The notes under the pieces: generated by a model
What the model was told of the DNA's origin: nothing
Databases searched by the model: none
Seen by the model: only the letters and a program-made list of their open reading frames with translations
Shown: one piece after another, positions 24,112-34,746 of the stretch
Position numbering within the stretch: position 1 is the first letter of the stretch
Layout of the letters: every line of letters starts with the position of its first letter
Origin: Glycine soja
Lineage: Eukaryota; Streptophyta; Magnoliopsida; Fabales; Fabaceae
Length of the DNA: 64,000 nt
Assembly (NCBI RefSeq): GCF_004193775.1
Contig: NC_041019.1
Coordinates: forward strand, 10,650,204 to 10,714,203
Direction: 5' to 3'
Made by a program: the position numbers and the translations under genes

Positions 24112-24600
24112 ATGGAAGATACCAAGGGTGACAAAGGAGCTGTCACAGTAGGAACCACTGGAACAATCAGCTTGTTGATGACAAGGGAATTGGATCAGAT
24201 GTCTTCTGTTCCACACCAGGAAGTATCTTCAACAAGTAAACCTCGAATTTCAGTTTCGAGTGGTAGTGCTACGCCAAAACGACCACAACCAAGAAAATCA
24301 TTTGAAGCCAGCAGTAGTAGCAGCAGCAGAAGTAGTAGCATCTTAAACCATATAAGTCCTGGGATTGGCCCCAAAACAAAACTTAATGGCAAACATACCC
24401 ATCAAATACCCATTCTTGGTTACCAGAACCTTCCACTGGAGACAAGTCCAGTTACGAAGAAAAAGGATAAGAAGAAAAAATCTAAAATTGTTGAAGTAGT
24501 GGACATCAAATGTGGCTATGTAGATAAAACTTGGGCTACCCCTATAACAAATTCTCTCAAGAAGTTGGGTTTCTCTAAGCTCTCTGAGAGCATTACCTAA
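24112..24600 (+). CDS. Small uncharacterised plant protein (162 aa)
   Basis: Single coding exon starting at the first ATG of the frame (MEDTKGD); the frame is open further upstream but without ATG. Residues 14-24 read GTTGTISLLMT. A serine/arginine run lies near 66-76, and a lysine-rich patch (KKKDKKKKSK) precedes a C-terminal segment with VEVVDIKCG. No signal peptide, membrane span or catalytic motif is visible; it is low-complexity and basic, and probably largely disordered. I cannot name the function. The opposite-strand neighbour has a similar GT.GT(I/V) motif near its N-terminus and a similar lysine-rich middle followed by VVDV, suggesting distant paralogy. The TAA stop overlaps the neighbour's stop by 4 nt. 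It might be a decayed gene, but there is no break in the frame. Confidence 0.65.
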   Translation: MEDTKGDKGAVTVGTTGTISLLMTRELDQMSSVPHQEVSSTSKPRISVSSGSATPKRPQPRKSFEASSSSSSRSSSILNHISPGIGPKTKLNGKHTHQIPILGYQNLPLETSPVTKKKDKKKKSKIVEVVDIKCGYVDKTWATPITNSLKKLGFSKLSESIT

Positions 24601-24968
24601 GGGTGATGTTTTATGTCAGACTTCAGGTTCTTGTAGCTGAAAGCAGAGGTCCCCTTTGGCTTACTGTTGTCAGATACATCGACCACAGAACACATCTTTG
24701 GTAGGAGCTTGCTACTTTGCTTTTTCTTTGTACTTTCTACTCTGGATACAGTTGTTGGTCTGGAATTAGTACTAACTGAGGAACCCATGTTGATAGTTTG
24801 AGACTTGTTCTTCTGTGACCAGTCTTGGGAATTGAATTCCTGCCGGCTATAGTACTCAATTTCTTGCATTAGAAGGGATCCAACTGTGCCTCTGGTGCCT
24901 ATTTCCACAGGTGGAAATCCAGCCATCTCTTTTGTGTTGCTTGTGGCAAGGATGGTGGGTTTATGCAT
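24597..24968 (-). CDS. Small uncharacterised plant protein (123 aa), convergent partner
   Basis: Intronless frame on -, ending with TAG at 24597-24599. The start may be Met1 (24968) or Met15 (24926), which begins MAGFPPVEIGTRGTVGSLL. The conserved-looking core GTRGTVGSLLMQEIEYYSR spans residues 24-42. I believe this motif recurs in a family of small uncharacterised plant proteins, but that needs a search. The middle is polar and S/T/N-rich, followed by KKKQSSKLLPKMCSVVDVSD. There is no localisation signal or catalytic motif. A good TATA box lies 150-160 bp upstream of Met1, supporting a real transcription unit. It is tail to tail with the + gene, so the two mRNAs must have complementary 3' ends. 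Confidence 0.65.
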   Translation of the reverse strand: MHKPTILATSNTKEMAGFPPVEIGTRGTVGSLLMQEIEYYSRQEFNSQDWSQKNKSQTINMGSSVSTNSRPTTVSRVESTKKKQSSKLLPKMCSVVDVSDNSKPKGTSAFSYKNLKSDIKHHP

Positions 24969-25120
24969 GCTTTATTTTGTTGGTGTCAAGGAGAAAGCAA
25001 AATCTTATGATTTGAGAGGGGCGGTGTGTTGTATTATTTTGGTGATGAACTTTTCCACAAACTGTGGCATTTTTCTTAGGTTTGAAGAGACTTAGTTTCA
25101 CAAGAACTCTCCACCTTATA

Positions 25121-25130
25121 CTATTTATAT
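25121..25130 (-). promoter_or_regulatory. TATA box of the minus-strand small gene
   Basis: ATATAAATAG on the - strand, about 155 bp before the 24968 ATG. This leaves room for a ~120-nt leader. The position and sequence fit a plant core promoter. Confidence 0.55.
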
Positions 25131-27695
25131 GAAGTGCATGGCATCTATTATGTGTATAGTTTTGTAGAGTTAGTTAGTGACACGTCATTCCACTCATGTG
25201 CTAGCAGTAAAACACTTGAGCTCCTAACTACTGTACTATCCTTGTAACGTTAAGTTTCAGCAACATGTCTCGGTACTTGCTAATGAGGTAAATTATTTGA
25301 GACTATGGTCAATGTAATTTGGACCAGATGGAATTCATGTGAAAGAAAGAGATTGGACTTTCACTTTCATTGACTATTGAGAATGCTGGTGTTAGGTTTT
25401 GGTCTCTGAAATGACCGGAACAATAGAAGTCGAGGTGGTTTAGTAAAATGACTATTTATTAGAGTACTTTTCAGGTATTGGATAAGTGTGGATGATTTTA
25501 TTTTGGCTGGCTGAGATGTATTATATAATTTGGTTTTGTTTTTGGGTTGTGCAGGTGAGTGGGAGAGATATTTAACATTATGCACTCTAGGATAATGCTT
25601 TATTTATTCTCAGACTAGGATTTTCAGTTTTCTGATTCCACATTTTATAATTAAAAGATTTAGGAAAATGAAGAGAGCATTGAAGATTTGTTGGCAGGAA
25701 AACCAAGTTGAGGGATTCATATTTTTTCCAACACTCAAATTTGCTCATGTTGCATCTTGCGACTGAAAACTGGGGTTTGTATTATTATCATTGTGCTTCT
25801 TAAATTAGGTTTTGATACATTTATCATGGAACACATTTCTTCCTTTGGTTCTTTCTATTTTCTATATGATTTTGTTGTCACCCCACTTTACTACCCAAAA
25901 AAAGACTGCAAGTTTGAGGAACTTGTGCAATCTGCCACAGTTGGTGGACCCTCTGTGCTACCTTTGTTTGTAGTGGAGTCACTCACGGGTATTCCATTTA
26001 TTTGTATTGGGACATTTTGGACCTAGATTCCTTTTCACAAGATAGAAAACAAAGGTTCTCGCCAAAGCTAAGAAACTCTCTTTCATTCACTAAGGGGACC
26101 AGTTCCTTATCATTTGATTTATATTGTGCATTTTAAGATTACCACTACTCTTAAGCTTCTACTTCCATGGAGAAATTGTGTCATTGTCATGCAAAGGAAT
26201 AGATCAACTTGGGACAAGTTAGTGATCCTAGTTGGCTAAATTGCTTAAAAGATAACCAATTTTGAGAGTGCTCTGATCACTTTTTAGCCATAGTAATGTA
26301 AAGTAGCTACAAGGACAATTCCTCTGTTATTTTCAATCATTTGTCACTGTGTTATTATTAAAGTATGATAGACTTTTCTGATTCTGTTTTGCATGTGACT
26401 GATATTTCATTGGTAATAGACATTTCACATGTGATTACGTTTTCAATGGCATTAGCATCATTTAAAACCCCACTGCCCACTGTCCACTTTACATTGTTAT
26501 CCTTTTAATGCCGCTTCAAGACTTTTTGATAAATATTTCTTCCAAATAGTTAAGGCCTAATAAACTTCTACAAGTGTTTTTGAGCTCTTGGGGTTCATTT
26601 TATTTTTGCAAGTCTCAAAAATAGGTTTTTGAGCTTATGGTTGTTTATATTCTTAAATCGGAATCTTAATTCACTAAAATTCAAGGATGAATGATTGAAT
26701 GAACATCTTATCTTTTTTCATCTTAAAAGTCAAAACAAATTCATTTTAGAAGATTATTTCTTATCTCAAAACACACTTATTGTTTTATCTTAGTTTTTGT
26801 AACGTGGGCATTTTCTAGTTGGCTACTTGTGGAACCATGTAATTTAGTGGGAAATTTTGACACAACGAAATCATGCTCCGGTAAGGTGAAGCTAAATATG
26901 GAAGAAATATGCCTGCCATAGAGTTTGCACACCTTGGAATTAGAGTGGTCAGTGTATGATAATACTTTGTATTGTTTTTTTTTTTGGAAATTTAAGACAT
27001 TTTCTTAAAATAAATTGAATTTATATACCACCTAAGATAGATTTAAGATATTTGCATATCACACGGCTCATTATTGGGTGGATACCACCTAAGATTCAAA
27101 TAGAGGTATGCACGGACATAAAGGTTTCGAGTATAGCCATAAAATAGATTGGGTGCCTGTTTGACATATTTTTTGTTTTAATCCTCTGATTTATACAGTG
27201 ACTAAAGATTGAATTCGGATACTATTCGAATGATTTTTTAATGTATGAACCACAAATCACCTACCGATTCTTTTCCTTATCATCTATACTACGAACATGG
27301 AATTATGAACCGCAAATAATTATGATAGAAACTGTAGCTACATCATGGGAAGTTAAATAATTTCATGTATACGCGAATATATCATGTTAGAAAAACATCT
27401 ATAATTTCATAAATACGCAAGAATATATTACCAATGATATAGTGCCAAGTGGTAGGTTCTCACCGAAATTCATAATTGCCAACCAGAATATATCCTGGCA
27501 CAACAATTATGAAAAAAATCACATTAACTGTCTGTATACACAACAAACATAATGTTCAAATCCTAGAAATCATGGATAAACAAATCATGAACATGAAATA
27601 ACCAAAATGCAAGAACAACATTAAAGAACTCTAACATAGATTTGGAAGGGGCTGCGCGCAAACGCAAGCCCCCATGCCACAAATTATGATGTAGG
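25131..27695. other. Intergenic region, no gene recognised
   Basis: Moderately AT-rich. The reading frame at 25757-26026 has no family resemblance or coding bias I can see. 25602-25624 repeats 22 bp found at 23218-23239. Nothing else is recognised. Confidence 0.5.
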
Positions 27696-27703
27696 CTCCC
27701 TCC

Positions 27704-28723
27704 TAGGGCCGTGTAAGATGTAAGGTAAATTAGGCATCTAAGGCCCCTAAAAAAAAAAATTTAGGTCCCTAAAATTTTTTTATTACTAATTATTAATAAA
27801 TTTTAACTGATCAAAATAAAATAATTTAGAATCTCTCTTTTTCCTAAAAATTAGTCAATCAATATTATCTTTTTAAAAATTAACCAATATCACAATTAAT
27901 GTCATTTAAAGTATTTTATTTATCCCAAAAAAGTAAATCCCTATTAACTTTCCTTTAACCCATTCCAATTCCCTAACTAACGTACCTCACTCTCGACTCC
28001 ATTCTTCACGTTTTTTCATCTCCTCATCTTCTGTTCATAAAAAAATCTATTATTCTCCTTCCCTTGAATGAAACTTATTGTCTATTGATCAAACTTTGTT
28101 TCCGCGGCTCAACCTCTCTGGATTTGACATCGCTTGGATTCTGAATGCCTATAAACCGCATACATCTCGGCGTCCCGCGTACGGAGCCTTTCATCTCCAT
28201 CCGGTGGATTGGTGGAACGATTCATTTCACGGGCATGACTCTAGGTACGCAGCAATACAACACGTATCACATAGCACCCTTGCGCCTGACACAACATCTA
28301 AACAACAAAATCTGTCTGTTTCCAATTCCAGGTTCTATCATTCTGTTCATCGATCATCATTTTCTATATTTATTTTAGAATTTATTTTAGAGTTTACTTT
28401 GTTTAGATTTCTTTAATATTTAGTTAATTTTTTTTATTTTGATTATTTACAAAAGAAAATGTCAAATAGAAAGTATGAATCTGGTTATGAAAAATTGAAG
28501 AAAAAAAATGAAAAGTTGAAAAGCTAATTGAATCTCAATGTGGTGCCCTTGATAAAAAAAGCTAATTGAATCTCAACGTGGTGCCCTTGCAGCTAAAAAA
28601 GCTAGAAGATTAATATAAAAATTAATATTTTATATAATATACTAAGTCTCTTTAAAATTTTTGTAAAAAAAGACCCCTTTAACATTTTTGTCTTAGACCC
28701 CAAAATATCTGTACACGGCCCTG
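27704..28723 (+). mobile_element. Deleted hAT-superfamily transposon (1,020 bp)
   Basis: The terminal inverted repeats are TAGGGCCGTGTAAGAT on the left and, inverted, CAGGGCCGTGTACAGAT on the right. CAGGG(C)-type ends are typical of hAT. An 8-bp target duplication flanks it: CTCCCTCC at 27696-27703 and CTTCCTCC at 28724-28731 (7 of 8). The interior keeps a 5' leader and the first codons of a transposase-like frame (28459). The rest of the transposase is deleted, so it is non-autonomous. Confidence 0.82.
28459..28617 (+). pseudogene. hAT transposase N-terminal remnant
   Basis: The frame starts MSNRKYESGYEKLKKK, the usual beginning of the plant TTF/ZNF862-like hAT proteins (K.ESG..KRK pattern). 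It hits a stop at 28525-28527. The following LIESQRGAL-coding segment is duplicated 38 bp apart (28521-28551 and 28559-28589). Everything after that is missing. Confidence 0.65.
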
Positions 28724-28731
28724 CTTCCTCC

Positions 28732-29069
28732 TAAGTGCAAGTCACCGCCTTAAGCCATGGGCCTTATTGATTACCCATGAGAGCGGATGAATAAGATATT
28801 GACACTTGACTATTAGATATAAAAGAGAGGATGTTGTGTACCTTTTGCTAAAACTGGAAGAATATGACTGGTAGAGGTCCATGTAATAGATGGATATATA
28901 TATATGAACTTAAATTCAGTCTTATATACAGAGTTTGATGTAGAATGTTAGGGAACTAGAACACAGTTCCTTGAGTGAAAAGCAGAAAAGCAAGCCAACA
29001 ATTTCTGTATCAGTAAAAAGTAAAAAACCAAAACCAGAATGTAAAGAGAAGTGTAAGGGGCTGAATCGT
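28732..29069. other. Spacer between hAT element and MULE
   Basis: Host flank of both elements. A TATATATATA run lies near 28895. No gene is seen. Confidence 0.5.
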
Positions 29070-29079
29070 GGCATGTGTA
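29070..29079. repeat. Left target-site duplication of the MULE
   Basis: GGCATGTGTA, identical to 40043-40052. Confidence 0.95.
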
Positions 29080-29436
29080 GGCAAATTTACGTAAGAGGGT
29101 TCATTTTACAAAGTATTTACGGGATGGGGTCTGTTTCAAAACAAATAACGGAGGGGGTTTGTTTTGTGGAGGAAACCGCCATTGCCACTGGCGGCATGGC
29201 TCAACCCGCCATTGCCAGTGGCGGCAAAGGAGGAGAGAAGGGTGTATTGCCAGTAGCAGTGGCGATATGGCCACGTAGGTGGAGAGAGGAGGGAGCCGCC
29301 AGTCCGTCTGGCGATATAGCCCACGTGGGACTCGCCCACACGGCTGGCGAGACATGCTTCACGGGCTCGCCCACACGGCTGGCGAGACAGCCTGCTTCAC
29401 GGGCCTGCCAGCTTCGGTCTCGTCCACAGGACTGGG
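29080..29436. repeat. Left terminal inverted repeat of the MULE
   Basis: It matches the complement of 39696-40042. The inner half is GC-rich, with repeated CCGCCATTGCC..GGCGG palindromes, and carries an extra copy of a GGCTCGCCCACACGGCTGGC segment relative to the right end. Translated ORFs in it are artefacts. Confidence 0.93.
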
Positions 29437-29533
29437 TACCTTCCAGCTTTTCAGTTCTGCTCCATTGTTTAGGGATGCAGCAACATTGTTTAGGGATGCA
29501 GAGTAGGATTTGACCATTGTATACGCTTTTCTT

Positions 29534-29543
29534 CTATAAAATA
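29534..29543 (+). promoter_or_regulatory. TATA box of the PMD gene
   Basis: CTATAAAATA about 100 bp inside the left TIR. A 5' UTR exon would end at a donor G|GTAAGTG (29701/29702), and the leader intron would run to the acceptor ending at 30798, five bases before the ATG. Confidence 0.6.
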
Positions 29544-30803
29544 ACATGAACGTAAAACTTTGGATTCACTTCTACCTTATCTTTGCTTTCCTTACCTTTG
29601 CTTTTCTCCGTTCTTAAATTTCTTAGAGTGTTCTTGGTGCTGTTGGTGCTTTGCCTTTGCTGAGTTTTTTTCTTCCATAGTTCATAATTCCTAATTGTCT
29701 GGTAAGTGATTTTTTTAAATAACATTTATATATTTATATTTTATGATTTATATATTCTGTTTGTTAATATTTTTAAAATAATAGGTTAGCTAGATAGGTA
29801 TTGTAAGTTTAGGTTAATTAAGATTAATAGGTATTATAAGGTTAGGTTAGTTATTATTATTAATAAATTAATAAGTATGCTGTTATTAATTTTTATGTAG
29901 TAACGGATAGTTGAAGAGTAGGTTAGGTTAGTTAGTAAAAAAATATTATTTAGTTTGTAGTATATATTTTTAGATTTGTAGTATATATTTGAAGGTTAGT
30001 TTGTATAAAAATAAGTATGCTGTTATTAGTTTGTAGTATGCTGTTATTAGTTTGTAGTATATATTTGACCATGTAAAACATGATTGACAAATGACAATTT
30101 GAATTGCATTGTCTAATTTCATTAATGATCTATTACCAAATGATATGGTTGGCTGGTTTTTATGATGAAAATATTAGTAAAGTTAGAAAATATTTCTTTG
30201 ATATTTTAGTGGTGAATGCATGGAGTTTGTATTTATCACTAATATTTTTTTAAAATTTCTTTATTTATTTTAAACACAACTATTACGAGTTTATTTGTTT
30301 AAATTTATTCATTAAAAGTGCTTATTTTAATAAAATAAATGGATCAGACAAGCACACATTGTAAAAACCATAATTTCAGATCGAGTCTAGGTTTGTATAA
30401 AAATAAGTATGTTGTTATTAGTTTGTAGTATATATTTGAAGGTTAGTTTGTAGTATATATATGATATTTTAGTAAGTCACAGTCAAACGTTCCGACACAC
30501 TTAATATTAGTCTTAGAAATATTAGGCACACACGTAATATTAGATAAGGTAGAAATATTAGGTATAAATTAATATTAGCGTACATATTTGTAAATTTTAG
30601 GTAGACATATATTTTTAGTTTTTATAATATTAAGCATGTTACACGTAAATAAATAATTATGTATAGAATATATTAAAAATTGGCCAGTTTGATTTTTTTC
30701 AAATTTATTGTTATATATTTAATAATGTTTTTATAAATGTGTGTAGTTTAATTTAATTTATATTATCTACAAATAATGTATTATATTTTTTTTTGTAGTA
30801 GCA

Positions 30804-33059
30804 ATGGCATCTTCATCATCATCTTCATCACATGTTAACATTAAGTCTGGCCCCATCGATGCTGATGTATTATGGATGCAACCTAAACATGTTTCAGAAC
30901 ATGTTTGGAATGGGGAAGAAGATAGGAAATTACATATCAGACGAGCTGTCCCCACGTATCAAGGGGAAGAACAAATTCCCGAGCAAATTTTTCCTTTTCT
31001 TCTACAATCTGGTTTCGCTTGGATTATCAAGATGGGGTACTTAAAAATAAATGCCTCATTAATTAGTGCTCTGATAGAAAGATGGAGGCCGGAAACACAT
31101 ACCTTTCACATGAGATGCGGAGAATGTACTATTACTCTCCAAGACGTCTCTGTATTGTTAGGTATAAGTGTGGATGGTTTACCATTAATCGGTCCAACAA
31201 ATCTTGATTGGGCTGATTTATGTGAGGAATTATTGGGAGTCAGACCACAAGAAGATGAAATTAGAGGTAGTGTGGTGAAATTAAGTTGGCTGGCTCACCA
31301 TTTTGCCCAAATAAATAATGACGACGACGAAGAACAAGTACGAAGGTTTGCCCGTGCATGGATATTGAGATTCATTGGAGGTGTCTTGTTCGTTGATAAA
31401 AGCAGTAACAAAGTTTCGCTAAGATACCTTCAATTTTTACGTGACTTTGAAGAATGTGGCAGATATGCATGGGGAGCTGCCGTACTTGGTTTTCTATACA
31501 GAGAGATGTGCAATGCCACCGATTATAAAACTAAATCAATCGGAGGTATGTGCATCTTACTACAAATGTGGGCATGGGAACGATGTCCAACCTTGGCTCC
31601 AAAGAGGACTCCTTCCCAAGTAGAAAATACACCACTGGGGCATAGGTTAGTAATTTTTAGCAGCGTCTTTCATTTCAATAGAATAAATGGTTTTAGCATA
31701 TATTAAATTTTAATCTTTGTAGGTGGCTGCGACGTGGAAACCAACATATCGGCAATGATGATGTGAGAGTTTTTCGTCGCAAGTTAGATATTATGAAACG
31801 TCATGAGGTAAGAAGATGTTATTCTATTTGTAAAATAAAAAATTATATGTGTTATTTTACTAAAATGTTCATAACTATGTTGTTATATGCAGTTTGTGTG
31901 GGAGCCGTACCCATCAACCGTAATATCACTGTTGCCTCCCGTTTGTTTAGTCGGAAGTCTCGCGTGGTACGCGGTGGTGCCACTAATTTGTTTCCAAGTT
32001 ATTGAGTGGCACCAACCGGACAGAGTATTGAGACAATTTGGGATGCAACAGCCAATTCCAGAGTCTCCTTCACAACCCTTAAACATTCATGGCATAACAT
32101 TGAAAGGGAAACATGACGAAAATTGGGGGCAATTGTTCGCCCCAATGATTGATCAGTGGAATAATCGCCATGCATTTAGGGTCGACGCTTATCCCCGACA
32201 AGAAGGCCTATTGAGTTTTAACTCGGACTACATGGTCTGGTATAGGCGAAAGACAAAGATGTTTGTTGACCCAGCAAATGCAAAGACGGCTACATTGGTA
32301 TTTTTAAATTTTTTTCAAATTTTAACTTGAACTTTTATTTAATGATGGCCATTAATTTTCTTACCCTTATAAATGCAGGGTGAAGTTGCGGAGGCATTAC
32401 AATACATGGTGTCTCCTCAAGGGAGGAATACATGCACATTTGATGATCTCGTGCCTTATGTGGAAAAAATTACAATTTTATCCGAAGAGCAAGAGAGAGT
32501 CACTGAGCCAGTGTCACATGGTCCCGCATCAGAGCGTCAATTTCCTGCACAACAGTTTCACATGCTTCAGTCAAGTATTGAAACTCAGGGGATAGACAGA
32601 AGAAGGGACATTGTTGAAGCGGAAGAATATTCCCAACAAATGGCGGAGCGTGGCCATGGAATGTATTACACGCCACAAACATTTGCTGAGTATCCGACCC
32701 AGATGTATCAATATCCTTTTCAGGGTCATCACACTGATACTTCTGCAAGCCAGCAATCGTTCGGTGGTGTTGCGGAAACACAAGCTCATTTTTCATGGCC
32801 CACAATGACCCCTTCACAGCAATATCATGGCCCAATTCCAACACCTAATGCCCCGTTAGGAACACAATGGAATGTACCGGGACAAATACCTAATACGGGT
32901 GACTTATTCGGTGTTGATTTGCGGCACGCATTTTCTGCGGAGGCTGACGAAGAAGAAGCGGGGAGGCATCGGGGCAGAAGAAATCCTGATCGCCAAGCAC
33001 GAAGATGGGATCGACCATGTGGCACATCCTCACGACATCACGGACACCAAAATGAATGA
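30804..33059 (+). CDS. Plant mobile domain (PMD, MAIN/MAIL-like) protein carried by the MULE
   Basis: Four exons (30804-31645, 31723-31807, 31893-32297, 32379-33059) join in frame to 670 residues. A serine run opens the protein. The PMD then spans about residues 60-430, with landmarks GFAWIIKMGYLKIN, LIERWRPETHTFH (90-102), LQDVSVLLGISVDG (112-125), WLAHHFAQ, and after the exon 2/3 junction WEPYPSTVI, VPLICFQVIEWHQPDRVLRQFG and DYMVWYRR. The C-terminus (from ~455) is Q/P-rich and ends in a basic RRxR tail. Databases often call such proteins 'serine/threonine phosphatase 7 long form homolog', but no phosphatase domain is present. Host PMD proteins (MAIN, MAIL1) act in silencing and genome stability. 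The domain is also known from transposons, and its role inside a MULE is unknown. It is convergent with the transposase. No lesion was seen. Confidence 0.9.
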
Positions 33060-33233
33060 TTTGCATGTCTTCGTTTATTAAGCCTTTGTTGTATATTTGT
33101 AATTTGACATTCATGGCGTAATGTATGATATTCAGTTTATTAAGGCTTACTTATGGATAATATTTATGTCGCGTATCAAACTATAATAATCAATGAACCG
33201 TAAACCAAATAAAACTCAAAAACTAACCCCTAA

Positions 33234-33500
33234 AATAAAAAACCTAGCCCTAACCCTAACAAATAAGAACTAACCCTAACCCCTAAAATAAAAATATAAC
33301 CCTAACCCCTAACATGTTCAGAACTAAACCCTAACCCTAAAATAAAAAACCTAACCCTAACCCTAAAAAATAAGAACTAACCCTAACCCCTAAAATAAAA
33401 ATATAACCCTAACCCCTAACATGTTCAGAACTAAACCCTAACCCTAAAATAAAAAACCTAACCCTAACCCTAAAAAATAAGAACTAACCCTAACCCCTAA
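33234..33500 (+). repeat. 107-bp higher-order tandem repeat
   Basis: Units start at 33234, 33341 and 33448 (the last is partial). Each contains CCTAACCCTAACCCTAA, AAATAAAAATATAACCC and CTAACATGTTCAGAAC. The two full units differ at only a few positions, so the expansion is recent. Confidence 0.92.
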
Positions 33501-33507
33501 AATAAAG

Positions 33508-33751
33508 TTTATTTCAACTTCTAAATGTAATTTTATTTCATTAGAAGTACACATTAAAAAAACGAAATTTTATTTCAACTTCTAAATGTAATTTTATTTC
33601 ATTAGAAGTACACATTAAAAAAAACAAATTTTATTTCAACTTCTAAATGTAATTTTATTTCATTAGAAGTACACATTAAAAAAAACAAATTTTATTTCAA
33701 CTTCTAAATGTAATTTTATTTCATTAGAAGTACACATTAAAAAAATTAACC
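33508..33751 (+). repeat. Four-copy 61-bp tandem repeat with internal hairpin
   Basis: Units start at 33508, 33569, 33630 and 33691. Each contains ACTTCTAA and TTAGAAGT about 14 nt apart, an 8-bp stem. A fifth, isolated copy lies at 34602-34660, next to the transposase stop. Confidence 0.92.
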
Positions 33752-34746
33752 CTAAACCCTAAAATAAGAAAACTTAACCCTAACCCTAAAATGTTCAGAA
33801 ATACACCCTAACCCTAAATAAAAAAAATAAGCCTAACCCCTCCAAAATAAGCACTCAACCCTAACCCCTCAAATAAAAAAATTAACCATACACCATAAAA
33901 TAAGAAGAACTTAGCCCTAACCCCTAAAAATTAAGAACTAAACTCTAACACCTAACAAATTAGAACTAAACCCTGACCCTTCAAATAAAAAACTTAACCC
34001 TAACCCCTAAATCATAAAAAAACTTAGCCCTAACCCCTCAAAAATAAGAACTACACCCTAACCCTTCAAATAAAAAAATTAACCCTAACCACTAAAATAA
34101 AAAAATTCCCCCTAAACCCAAAAATAAACAACCTTAGCCCTAACCCCAACAAAATAAGCACTCAACCCTAACCCCTCATAATTAGGAACTAAACCCTAAT
34201 CCCTCAAAATTAAGAACTACACCATAACACTTCAACTCAAATAAAAATAAAGACTAAACCCTAAAAAAAATAAGAACTAAACCCTAACCCCTAAAACAAT
34301 ACGGACTAACCCTAACCATTCAAATAAAAAAATTAACCCCTAACCCCTAACAACTACGAACTAACCCTAACCTCTAAAAATTTTGAAGTTACCCCTAACA
34401 AATAAAAAATAAGGCCTAACCCTACCCCATACAATTATAAAATTAACCCTAACCCTAAAATAAAAAACTTAGCCCTAACCATAAAATAAAAAGAACTTAG
34501 CCCTCACCCTTCAAATAAAAAACTAAGACAAAATACTTAGACACTAACGTTTCTAACTAACGATCAACACCAATGTGACTCAACCTCGATTGATCCACTC
34601 CATTTATTTCAACTTCTAAATGTAATTTTATTTCATTAGAAGCACACATTCAACAAAAAGTAACTGACGATTTCATTGAAGATCAACAAGTAAATACATT
34701 GAACAAAACCTAAAGCAATACAAGTCAGGCATGTAACATACATAAA

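Larger units (their letters stand above)
33195..34545 (+). repeat. Telomere-like CCCTAA satellite between the two MULE genes
   Basis: About 1.35 kb dominated by the phrases AACCCTAACCCTAA, AACCCCTAAAATAA and ACTAAACCCTAACCC, mixed with AATAAAAAA linkers. It resembles the plant telomere unit CCCTAAA in degenerate form but is never a pure array. It lies downstream of the stops of both convergent genes. Confidence 0.9.

Noticed and set aside
25757..26026. 89-codon ORF in the intergenic region
   Set aside because: No ATG-supported conserved motif, no splice or promoter context, hydrophobic composition expected by chance in T-rich DNA.
28971..29513. 180-codon ORF at the left MULE end
   Set aside because: It crosses the target duplication and TIR; the same pseudo-protein appears in inverted form at the right TIR.
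30804..33059. Serine/threonine phosphatase annotation for the PMD gene
   Set aside because: No metallophosphatase motif (GDxHG, GDxxDRG, GNHE) is present; the usual database name is inherited from a fusion homologue.
33195..34545. A chromosome end or fused telomere
   Set aside because: The units are degenerate and mixed with AATAAAA linkers, bounded by 61-bp repeats, and contained within a transposon with intact TIRs on both sides.
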